NCBI GenBank assembly: GCA_012845835.1
Contig: JABAKD010000021.1
Location: forward strand, 2,741,706 to 2,805,705
Source: Undaria pinnatifida
Taxonomy: Eukaryota; Sar; Phaeophyceae; Laminariales; Alariaceae
Length of the DNA: 64,000 nt
Reading direction: 5' to 3'
The position numbers and the translations under genes were made by a program. The notes under the pieces are model-generated. The model had not been told where the DNA came from. It did no database searches and saw only the letters and a program-made list of their open reading frames with translations. This document shows, in pieces, positions 52,985 through 61,545 of the stretch (the first letter of the stretch is position 1; each line of letters starts with the position of its first letter).

Positions 52985-53060
52985 AGTCGTCGGGGGCGGT
53001 AGACGCTGTAGACGAAGGAACGGGAGGTCGAAAGCTCCCGGGTGAGCACGATCAAACCAG
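52985..53060 (+). pseudogene. Decayed copy of exon 18, downstream 1
   Basis: GGCGGTAGACGCTGTAGACG, then AAGGAACGGGAGGTCGAAAG, matches the second half of exon 18, about 190 bp after it. The first half of the exon is not recognisable. Confidence 0.7.
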
Positions 53061-53169
53061 CCTTCGCTTTTGTATCGGCACATGTCCTAACGCCGATTTC
53101 CACACGCATATGTCGACACTTAATTTTTCCATAAATACAACGCTTCCATTGCAATAATCAGCTGTCGGT

Positions 53170-53250
53170 GGAGGGAAGGGGGGGGGCGTCGGTAGATGGC
53201 GTGTTACGAAGAACAGGGGGGCTGGTCGAAATGTGGTGAATGAGCTCGAT
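53170..53250 (+). pseudogene. Decayed copy of exon 18, downstream 2
   Basis: GTCGGTAGATGGCGTGTTAC, then GGGGGGCTGGTCGAAATG, follows the same part of exon 18 and lies about 193 bp after the previous copy. It is more diverged. Confidence 0.6.
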
Positions 53251-53554
53251 CGAAGCAACGCTTGCCTTGGTGCTGGGTGCATGGTTCTGGCGCTGATTTT
53301 GTTCACTCATGATTACACATACCCATATACTTACAGTACAAATGTGCGACGACGCGTGCTGATCCCGTGCCAGCGACCCGACATTCAAGAGAAGCGTACC
53401 GCCGGGCTCTTGTAAAACGTCGGAATGATGATTTTAATCGGTTCTGGTTCGTAGACGGACTGTGTGCGTACTAATTGCATCGCGTTCACTAACTTCCACG
53501 TTCATGGGAGACGAGATAAACTTGCCTCGGCGTGTTTTCGTTACAACGATCGCT

Positions 53555-53650
53555 GTCCTTCAGAAAGAAGGCGTAACCACGCCCTTTTAGAGGTTCCGGA
53601 CCAGACGGTGTCGTCGTGGAGAGCCAATTTTGTTGCGCGAGACATCTTCT
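53555..53650 (+). pseudogene. Decayed copy 1 of exon 19
   Basis: AACGATCGCTGTCCTTCAGA, then AGAAGGCGTAACCACGCCC, matches the acceptor and start of exon 19. TCGTGGAGAGCCAATTTTG and GCGCGAGACATC extend the match. A TAA interrupts it and the GAGGTGCGG donor region is missing. Confidence 0.8.
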
Positions 53651-53937
53651 ACTCATTGGGATTTTTTTTTGTGGGTGATCAGATGATAAAGATAATGCTG
53701 CACGTTATCGAATGGCGACATCAATGATAGATTCACGTGCCCAGTATGTTGACCATTTAGAGCAGAGAACCAGAGGTACTGCAGTGCCAGAAAATTGACT
53801 GTGTGTGAGAGAAAGGGCTTGCTCCCCTCCCACGTCCCAGGGCCCAAAATAGGCATCCAGGAGATTGTTCTTGTATACTCGTTCGGGATAACACCAAAAC
53901 CCAGCGCACTCGCCAGAGAGCAGATGTAGTTGGGAGT

Positions 53938-54192
53938 GGTTCTACGGTAGCCCCCCCAACTTTTCTTTAACGAAGTCGCCTGTTTTGAAACCACACCTCC
54001 CGGCCGTACCTCCTGAAATACGGTGGCCCTTGCCACCACCCCGAGGTCATCGATCGGTCGATAGTCCTTCCTTTGCAACCAAGGAAACACATGGAGAATT
54101 TTTTTTCATAGCATCCTTCCTCGTGTCGAGCAGCGCCATAAAACGTTCGTTAAAAAGAAAATCGTCGGTTTTGGGGGGGGGCTATCGTAGAA
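53938..54192 (-). mobile_element. R3 element copy, clean ends
   Basis: TTCTACGGTAGCCCCCCCAA to GGGGGGCTATCGTAGAA. It lies between two decayed exon 19 copies and so is younger than their duplication. Confidence 0.85.
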
Positions 54193-54224
54193 ATCAGTCT
54201 TTGCACAGGTCACGTGTGGCCGAC

Positions 54225-54325
54225 TCTGCCACGAGCAACGAGGAATCTCGACACCAAGCTCTTGTGTCGTTCCTGGATGAGTTTGTCCCGCTTTGGAGAA
54301 CGACCTTGGCACGGGACATCTTTTA
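54225..54325 (+). pseudogene. Decayed copy 2 of exon 19
   Basis: It reads RHQALVSFLDEFVPLWRTTL, against YHALVEFLDETAPSWRAIL in exon 19, then ARDIF and a stop. It is the best-kept relic but has no donor. It lies 167 bp before the intact exon, just after an R3 element. Confidence 0.85.
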
Positions 54326-54406
54326 ACCTCGTTGGATTTTTGTTTTATAAGCGATCGTTGAAGGATGACAAGCAATGTTTCCGTTCTAACGATCGCCACC
54401 CGGCAG

Positions 54407-54510
54407 GAGAGGCGTACCACGCTCTCGTGGAGTTCCTCGACGAGACAGCCCCTTCGTGGAGAGCTATTCTTGCGCGGGGCATGACCAAAGCTATCCGGGA
54501 GGACGGAGAG
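54407..54510 (+). CDS. Exon 19: YHALVEFLDE exon
   Basis: The acceptor is CACCCGGCAG and the donor GAG|GTGCGG. It reads EAYHALVEFLDETAPSWRAI, then LARGMTKAIREDGE. It follows exon 18 in phase 1. If GTGCGG were not used as a donor, reading would stop at a TAA 21 bases later. Splicing instead restores DGEVSWTCHEH with exon 20. Two decayed copies lie upstream, at about 53555 and 54225. Confidence 0.82.
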
Positions 54511-54599
54511 GTGCGGAAAAACCCTACGTAAAAAAGAACCATTGACGTTTCCCGGCTAGGCTAACGAAAAGATTCCCGACGAAAATTTGGAGCTGGTCC

Positions 54600-54665
54600 G
54601 ACGCATGTTACGACAGAGGTAGCAAGTTTTGGCCCAAAATATTTTCTGAAATTGCGAGGCCTCTT
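54600..54665 (-). mobile_element. R1 MITE terminal fragment
   Basis: GACGCATGTTACGACAGAGG continues only to about TCTGAAATTGCGAGG. Confidence 0.7.
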
Positions 54666-54719
54666 TCCCCTTACAGCTATTTGTTTTTTTCAAAATGATT
54701 TTATTTACTTTTTGAATCG

Positions 54720-54959
54720 TTCTATGGTAGCCCCCCCGATTTTCCTTCAACGAAATCGCCGGTTTTGAAACCAGCCCCCGGCCGTATCTCCTGAAAAAAA
54801 ACGGTGCCCTTTGCCCCCCCTTACGTCATCGTTCGACCGTCCTTTGCGAACAAGAAAATATGCGAAGACTGTATTTTTCACTGCGTCCTTCGTCGTGTCG
54901 AGCAGACACGAAACCTTCGTTAAAGAAAATCTCTGGTGTTGGGGGGGTCTATCGTAGAA
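54720..54959 (-). mobile_element. R3 element copy
   Basis: TTCTATGGTAGCCCCCCCGA to GGGGGGGTCTATCGTAGAA, with CCGGTTTTGAAACCAGCC inside. Confidence 0.83.
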
Positions 54960-55262
54960 AAAGTCTTTTTTCAACCTGGGAGACACGCGGGTTTGTTCGA
55001 ACGAGATTGCACTTCCGGTCTGCCAAAAAAAAAATCGGTGCGATAGGCATCGTAGAGCTCTCCAAGTGAAGAGATTCAGCAAAGAAAGGGGCTATATACA
55101 CGGTAACGACGTGACGACCAACGCATTTGTAGACAAGACTGCGTGCAACAACGCTCGACACATATAGCAATGACGAGTTTCGATAAACCCGACACTACAG
55201 CTTGCGCGACAGATGTATTGTGGTGTAGTCAACACTGTCGCGGCCATTGTGCTTCAATATCC

Positions 55263-55320
55263 TAGAAACGGCTCCTTGCTATAGGCACGGATAACGCTTG
55301 CTATAGGCACGGATAACGTG
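55263..55320 (+). repeat. Small tandem repeat
   Basis: CTTGCTATAGGCACGGATAA is present twice. A short CGGCATGTC-rich run follows at 55430-55550 (GGCATGTCATGGCATGTCAC). Confidence 0.85.
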
Positions 55321-55991
55321 CATGATGGTTGGCGGCAGACTCACTCGCTGCGGAAGATCACAAATATGGAATTTTGCAGGGATGAACAGAGCGGGGAAGA
55401 AACTGACTAAACTCGGAACGCCGCGGCATGTCATGGCATGTCACGGCATGTCGTGTGGCGTATCGGGGCATGTCGTGTGGCATGTCGCTGGGGGGTCCCA
55501 CGACGTCCCGCGGGGTCTAGCGGCATTCCATGGTACATCTGACGGCATGTTGTGAAATAGCACAATGACGTATGGCACCGCTAAACTGGCATCGTTATGA
55601 CAAACTTTATCGTTAGCCACGCGCCACACCAACTGTGCTAGCTATCAGCGTGCGGGAAACGATAAATTGATGACGATGCTGCAGACGCACGTGTAAACGT
55701 ATTCCTAGCTAAAACTGCACGCAAAATCTATGGGTAACATGGTGGTGTTTGGCCGTTGTAGAGGTACCCCGGAAGATCGGGAATGTGACCTATTGATGCT
55801 GTGCGTCTACCAAAACGTTTATTTTCAACGACAACAAAATGCTTTGACGCGCCTTCAACAATCAACCTCCTAGAGTAGAATCTTTTGACTGCAACAGATA
55901 AAAAAAAACGGTCCGTATGGGTGCGCTTCGTTTCGGTGCGCTGACTGTCTCTGCTTTTGATACCCGCCCCTCGACTTGAAACTATTAATAG

Positions 55992-56459
55992 GTGTCGTGG
56001 ACGTGCCATGAGCACGGGGAGGCATGGAGACGCTCCAGCCCAGTCTCGGCGAAGAACCACGACGGCGACGGCGATATCCCCATCGCCACCCTCACCACGC
56101 TCTCATCCTGTCCGCAACCCCTCGCCAACAGCAAGCTTTCTGAAATTTCTGGAGAATTTTGTGAGGAAAATTCTGAAGAAAATGCTAAAGAAACTTCTAG
56201 AGAAGTTTCTGCAGGGTTTTCTGCCGAAGGAGCAGACCTATCGGGAGCTGCTGCTGGGGTGGCGGCTGGCTGTAAGGGAATAGAGAATCCCGCCGGCGAT
56301 GTTACGATCGTAGCAGCACCCGGTGACGAAATAAAAGGAGGCGGTGGGGGGAAGGGGGTAGGGTTGGGGTTGTTTTCTAAGATTAAAGGCAAGTTTGCGC
56401 GACACTCGGCTTCTGCGCGGAGCGGCGTCGATCGCAAGAAAAGTGAAAGCGGAGCATGA
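55992..56459 (+). CDS. Exon 20: terminal exon with WTCHEH motif and stop
   Basis: The acceptor is CTATTAATAG. It opens VSWTCHEHGEAWRRSS, completing the DGxVxWxCxxH motif begun in exon 19. It then runs through a polar tail (SEISGEFCEENSEENAKETS), a Gly-rich stretch and a basic end (FSKIKGKFARHSASARSG) to TGA at 56457-56459. The tail from about 56130 to 56220 is built from an imperfect short repeat. A second frame through it is also open and would encode a strongly amphipathic helix. The WTCHEH frame is preferred because it continues the module. Confidence 0.82.
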   Translation: MSWTCHEHGEAWRRSSPVSAKNHDGDGDIPIATLTTLSSCPQPLANSKLSEISGEFCEENSEENAKETSREVSAGFSAEGADLSGAAAGVAAGCKGIENPAGDVTIVAAPGDEIKGGGGGKGVGLGLFSKIKGKFARHSASARSGVDRKKSESGA

Positions 56460-56627
56460 GAGCTCGACTAGGCCGGGTTGCAGCAGAACCTCTTAGCGTG
56501 GGCATGATGATTATTTTTTGGTATTTAAGCGGGCCAAGTGGAATACTATGTTTCGTTCATTTCGCGCCTTCGTGTTTTTCTTCTTTTAGCTGTTGAGTAA
56601 TTTTAAAATGTCTAACTTTTGAATGTC

Positions 56628-56966
56628 CAGCTTCTGGACAAGCCGTGATACCTGCCCTGGGCCATGTGTGGAATGGCTCACACCTCGCCATGCCATGGTA
56701 GATCTTGGATGTCCTTTTTTTTTTCGAAGCTCCTCACCTGAGGAGTTCCACACCCTTCTCACCGCATTATTTGATGGGGGGTGGGGGGATGGAACCAGAT
56801 GAAAAAATCCCATAGCGTAGGTATACAACGAACGTTATTCCAAAAAAAGGAAGAAAAAAAAAAATGACGATTTTGGGTTAAGGAGCCCCGTTATCAAAAA
56901 AAAAAAATGGAACAACCAAAAAGCTGCTATTTAATACCTCCATCGCATCATACATAGCACGCGTCT
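56628..56966. repeat. R11 fragment and a left-truncated R1
   Basis: CTTCTGGACAAGCCGTGAT is R11. From about 56800, GATGAAAAAATCCCATAGCG to the terminal CATACATAGCACGCGTC is R1 without its left half. Confidence 0.7.
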
Positions 56967-57172
56967 CGGACAGATCTAGGTCTAGATACTCCAGATCCTA
57001 TATCTATCTGTTGTTATAACAGCTTATGATATGTTTTGCACGATCTGTGCAGTACACAGATCTAACCCAGAAACATGCGCTATACAAGGTATATAGAGAT
57101 CGCGCAGATCGTAGGGCCCACAGCCGGCCACATCATCTATATGTTGGCCCTGAAGATCACATGATCACACAA

Positions 57173-57338
57173 CCCTGGATGATGAGCACTATTCTAGCTG
57201 GTTTTTGCCGCCCGACTATGTAGTGCAGTTACTTCTCAAGCGAGTAATCGCCGGTCCCTGGATGATGAGCACTATTCTAGCTGGTTTTTGCCGCCCGACT
57301 ATGTAGTGCAGTTACTCCTCAAGCGAGTAATCGCCGGT
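57173..57338 (+). repeat. 83-bp direct repeat, two units
   Basis: CCCTGGATGATGAGCACTAT begins at 57173 and 57256. The units are almost identical through CAAGCGAGTAATCGCCGGT. The second runs into an R2 right half that ends at 57538 (TCGTGGGATGACTC). Confidence 0.93.
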
Positions 57339-57684
57339 AAGGCTGATACTTTTACGAGTTCATCCGTTTTACGAATAGAGCGCGTAGAAAAGTTGGTGGG
57401 GGTTTTGCGCGATTGAACACCTTCGGAGTCATGCTTCGGGTGGTGGTGGATGGTGATATCGAGCTGCTCATCATGTTAGGAGCTCAGAAATTTCTTAGAA
57501 TCCGCCGCACCGCACCCCTATACATCGTGGGATGACTCACGCCAGGCTAGACCGCGTCGAGGGTGGGGTGTTAACTTAGACTTCGTTGGAGGAGCCTGGT
57601 GTCACGTCCATCGCATAGCGTACACAGGCTAACCCCTCCCCCTCCCCCCCCCAAAAAAAAAAAAAAAAAACAGAACAGTGATTT

Positions 57685-57765
57685 CAGTGCGACTCGAACC
57701 CGGAATATACTAAAGTTACAACACGAACATGCACTCTACACCTCAGACCAAGTTTCATACATCAT
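57685..57765 (-). repeat. tRNA-like sequence, minus strand
   Basis: On the minus strand GGTCTGAGGTGTAGAGTGC resembles an A box and CCGGGTTCGAGTCGC a B box. The stems do not pair well, and a T run of about 19 bases follows, as after a SINE. It does not share the body of the other two SINE-like copies. Confidence 0.4.
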
Positions 57766-58335
57766 GAGATTTTTTTCAGCGTTTTTTTACGGGGAGTCAG
57801 GAACGTTGGATGTGCCTATAAGGACACTTAAAAGGACACAAGAAATGTCGAGCACACCCTACTGATTGTTTCTTTAGGCTCTTCACGTGTGGAGCGCAAC
57901 ACCTTTTGCCTCAAAAACTAACGCGAACCGATGTACAAAACCCATGTGCCTACGGCACCAGGTACACAAGCAAAAAAACACTCAAAATAATTATCAATTT
58001 CCGACAATTGTTTTGGTCAAGGCGCGCCATTTCTCAGAAACAAATCTGTCGAAAATTGCTACCCCCTCCAGTTTTAGCGCGCGTCGAAAGCGCCTTGGCC
58101 GGTGACCCGTCAGCCTAGACTGCGCTCGAGGTTGGGCCATCAGCAGCCTAGCCTGCGTTGGGAGGAGCCTGGTGTCCCTTCGGTTGCAGCCTACACCGCG
58201 GCTAAAACGGCCCAAAGTCCTTGGAAAGCTGACAGAGTTTGTACTTGTTTTTTCTTCCCTCCACACCGGTATTGCAACAGTTTCCGGTGCTGCCGAAAGG
58301 TAGCGAAGGGCAGCTACCGCACAGTGGAGGCGGTG

Positions 58336-58545
58336 GGGGGGGGGGGGGGGGGGGGGGGGGGGTATTCAGTTTGTGCATGGCCGGAGTCGTACGACCGTAG
58401 ACGTTCGCATCGCTACTAAATGCAGGGACGGAGCACGTGGGGTTTTCACCAACCAGGCAGACATTCTTGGCGCCAAGCGCGAAGCACCGTGAGGTGTTCG
58501 GCGAGTCGCATGAAGGGTGAGCTGCACCCTTCCAAGGACCGGGGG
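58336..58545 (+). repeat. R9 repeat, copy 3, with 28-base G run
   Basis: A run of about 28 G precedes TATTCAGTTTGTGCATGGCC, CCAACCAGGCAGACATTC and GAGGTGTTCGGCGAGTCGC. Confidence 0.85.
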
Positions 58546-58663
58546 AAGCGGGGGGGGGGGGGAGTAGTGGACACGCCTGCTACAGAGATGGCACTTCTAT
58601 TTTATCTTTTTCCCCCTGATTTCGAGGCTCATTAACCCATTATCGCTGGAAGGTCCATTCTTA

Positions 58664-58912
58664 TTTTGCAATATGATGTTTTAGTACGCCTGGGCCACGG
58701 GTTTGTCCGTTCGTCGGGTTGCCCTTTTCATTTTGCTCAAAATACACTCTCAGTTTGTTCGAAATCAGCATATATTTGCCTTAGAATTTTGCAATATGAT
58801 GTTTTAGTACGCCTGGGCCACGGGTTTGTCCGTTCGTCGGGTTGCCCTTTTCATTTTGCTCAAAATACACTCTCAGTTTGTTCGAAATCAGCATATATTT
58901 GCCTTAGAATGC
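58664..58912 (+). repeat. 123-bp direct repeat, two units
   Basis: TTTTGCAATATGATGTTTTA begins at 58664 and 58787. The units appear identical through CAGCATATATTTGCCTTAGA. The duplication looks very young. Confidence 0.95.
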
Positions 58913-60141
58913 AAAGAATACAACTTTGTCAAGCCAAGAAGCTTGCAGGAAAAAAATAAACAGTGGGTGGTGCACCAATACCGTGCGTGTCGTTTGTCTG
59001 GACCCGCCGCATATGGGGGCCTTCGACGACAGAGTTGGGATGGGAGGGGGTTGGGGTAGTGGACACGCCACGTGTTGAGGCGTTCCGGTGGCGGAATTGG
59101 GGCGGGAGGCAGGGGGGGGGTACATCCTACTAAGAACCCCTTCTGAGGCGGACGGACTTCCGCTCCTTGTACGTACTTTGCTGGATATCAGTTCTAACTG
59201 CTTCAGATGAATATATTTGTTTTTTGGTGTGGTCACTTCGCCGTTCCAGCCGGGGGGGGGGGGTGTTACAAGGCTGAGTTTTGCGGCGGTTAACCTTCCA
59301 CCAGTCGTCACGCGGACGGCTACGCTTTGAGCTAGCCCAAGGTAAGAGACACGGTTTTGGAATCCCATGGGGTATCCGATGGGTGGCCTGCAAGCCGATC
59401 GAAGGGTAGCGCCAGCATCCACCGCGCTTTTTTCCCCTAGGCTGGCGGCTAGCGAACCGGCGGCGATGTCGTCGGCCGAACGACACAGCAGTAGCGCTAT
59501 AAGGTACCCTCGTCCTGCACTTTTCACGGCCGAGTTGAGGCTATATACTCACCAGCCGCTGAAAAAAATGTTCCCTTTGAAAGCAATTCCCGCCCCTATA
59601 CCGTAGCAAGACGTATGACCCGTTCCACGATAGAGGAACGGTATACCCCTTTTTGGCATCCCTCCCTATACTAACTCAACACAAAATTGAAAAAAAAGGG
59701 TTTTCAGTTGCAAAGGCGTTCATCCATTCCCCCAACACCCCAAAAAATATTGCAGTCTAACTCCAAATGTCTTATCCCCGCGTCGGGAGTGCGGTGCTAA
59801 AAGGGCCAACCAATTAGCAAAACCTTTTGGGAATTTCGTTATTGAGTTTCGGTTGTATACCTCATTACCCCCCAGTAGACCATGAGAGACTGCTCATCGG
59901 GTAAAATAGTCCTTTCAGATTTCTCCATGGATCTGTTTTTTTTTTTTGTGAGGTATACATATCCCACTCTTAAAAGAGGGAGGAAGTCTTGCCGAGCCTC
60001 AGGAAAAAAGAAACGGCGCGCGTCTCCGCCGTACATGATACCGTGCATCCGTACGGTAGCCCCGGTTCCTTAAAACACTGGGCATACATCGAGTGAATGA
60101 CGCTGTTCACAAACAGACCAAGCCTGCGGCAGGAGGGGTAC
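58913..60141. other. No gene recognised
   Basis: G runs (59112-59119, 59252-59261), open minus-strand frames without family features, and an R1 terminal piece near 59622-59655 (CGTTCCACGATAGAGG). No splice-consistent coding block was found. Confidence 0.45.
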
Positions 60142-60705
60142 GAGGCGTGCTACACGACAGAGGTGCATGCGCACCACTTTTTTCCTGAGGTTTTCTTCAA
60201 TCTGGGAGCTTGAGACACCTCTCCCGAAAAAAATGATGTTAAGAGAGAGAAAACGAAAACTGCTACCACCACCGAATGAAAAAATCCACGGCTCACAGAG
60301 CTACACAACGAAAATCGTGAAAAAAAAATGGCCCACTATATTTATTTTTTCCGACGATAGAATTAGTAGGTTAAGGATTCCCATCGTCCAGCAACGTTTT
60401 GTCGCCAAAAAATGGTATACGTTTATCGTGTAGCATGCGTCTTTTTCGAAATGGTCTATCTGAATGTGACGGGGCTCCTCAACCCAAAAACGCCCGAAAT
60501 TTAGGCCATTTTTTGTTTTGCACATATGATTATCGTTGTACACCTATAGGCCCCACACGGGAATTTTCATTCACGGTATGATATCAGTTTTTTTCTTCTT
60601 TCTCCGAATCAATTTTGAGGTTCGGGCGGTCTTAAGCTCCGAAGCTCCGGAAGTAAGGGACCTCAGCAAAAAAAACGTCGTGCACCCTCTATCGTATCAC
60701 GCGTC
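60142..60705 (+). mobile_element. Compound of two R1 MITEs, GTAC on both sides
   Basis: A full R1 (GAGGCGTGCTACACGACAG to ATCGTGTAGCATGCGTC, ending 60441) is joined directly to an R1 in the other orientation that lacks its outer left end and closes CTCTATCGTATCACGCGTC. GTAC lies before the first and after the second. Confidence 0.85.
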
Positions 60706-60867
60706 GTACACCCATTTTCTCAACCGGGTTCGAGCGACTCCGGACGAGTGGCTCTGTACCTCAACTTATACACGAAAAGGAGTCCTGGACCGGCGGTCGT
60801 GTTTTTTATTTTGTGAAAAGCGTAGCTTAACGTTCCATAATGGGGATTCAGATCGCGAAAAAAAATT

Positions 60868-61111
60868 GAGTCATCCCGCGGTAGGGGTTGCAGTTGTATG
60901 ATTGGGCCAAAAAGTCCCTGGGCGATTGAACTCCCCATGTGAGGAAATGCCGGTTAATGAAGTAATTTCACGAGCATGATTTGCTCAGGCATAGAAGCTT
61001 GGTCGGGTTGTGCGAACGAATGCATTCGAAATTATTTTTCGAGTGAGATATGTAGTTCCTCGCGTGAGGACCTCAGGGACGTCCTGGTGCACGCCTACCG
61101 CAGGATGGCTC
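60868..61111 (+). mobile_element. R2 element, short form, complete
   Basis: GAGTCATCCCGCGGTAGGGG to CTACCGCAGGATGGCTC (244 bp). A part of R4 (60712-60866) precedes it. Confidence 0.85.
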
Positions 61112-61130
61112 ATAACAGTTTTTTTTCAAC

Positions 61131-61409
61131 ACGCATGCTACGACAGAGGTATACCTTTTTTTGGCGAAAACACGTTTTCTGAATGACGGGGCTCTTAAAT
61201 CTGGGCAAAATCGTCGGAAATATAGACCACTTTGTTTTGCATGAATATTCTCGTTGCGTATACTTAGGCCACATACGTAAGATTGTTCGTCCGGTATCAC
61301 AGCAGTTTTATTTTTTCTTCCAAAAATCAGTTTTTGGCATAGAGAGGTCTTAAGCTCCCGAATTGTGGAACCTCAGAAAAAAAAACTGGTGCACCTCGAC
61401 CGTAGCATG
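61131..61409 (-). mobile_element. R1 MITE, full copy
   Basis: CACGCATGCTACGACAGAGG to CACCTCGACCGTAGCATGG. Another R4 piece with CACTCTCGCGAGTGAC follows at 61420-61545. Confidence 0.83.
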
Positions 61410-61545
61410 GGTTCGGTCCGAAAAGGAACAAGGGCGGGAGGGGAGGGGTCACTCTCGCGAGTGACCCCGACCCCCTCCACTACAAAAAAAAAAATGGGCC
61501 AAACGTGCCCCCCCCCAGTTTACCACCGTAGCCTTTGTCAACAAC

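Larger units (their letters stand above)
3110..56459 (+). other. Gene span: ankyrin / protein kinase / CPRLF-module gene, at least 20 exons
   Basis: The span runs from the first ATG to the last stop of one multi-exon gene. It was assembled by eye from exons whose splice sites and reading phases agree. Domains in order are four ankyrin repeats, a Pro/Thr-rich linker, a complete kinase fold (VVLKRV, WGDVKPEN, IDFDSA, YCSPE, DIWSVG, and the Arg-containing last subdomain), a coiled coil, and a C-terminal module with CPRLF, FLCAH and WTCHEH motifs. The likely role is intracellular Ser/Thr signalling in which the ankyrin part chooses partners; that role is inferred from domains. Exon GC content is clearly higher than that of the surrounding introns. 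The alternative, several separate genes, is unlikely because phase is kept across every resolved junction. One junction, exon 5 to exon 6, is not resolved and may hide another small exon. Confidence 0.85.
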
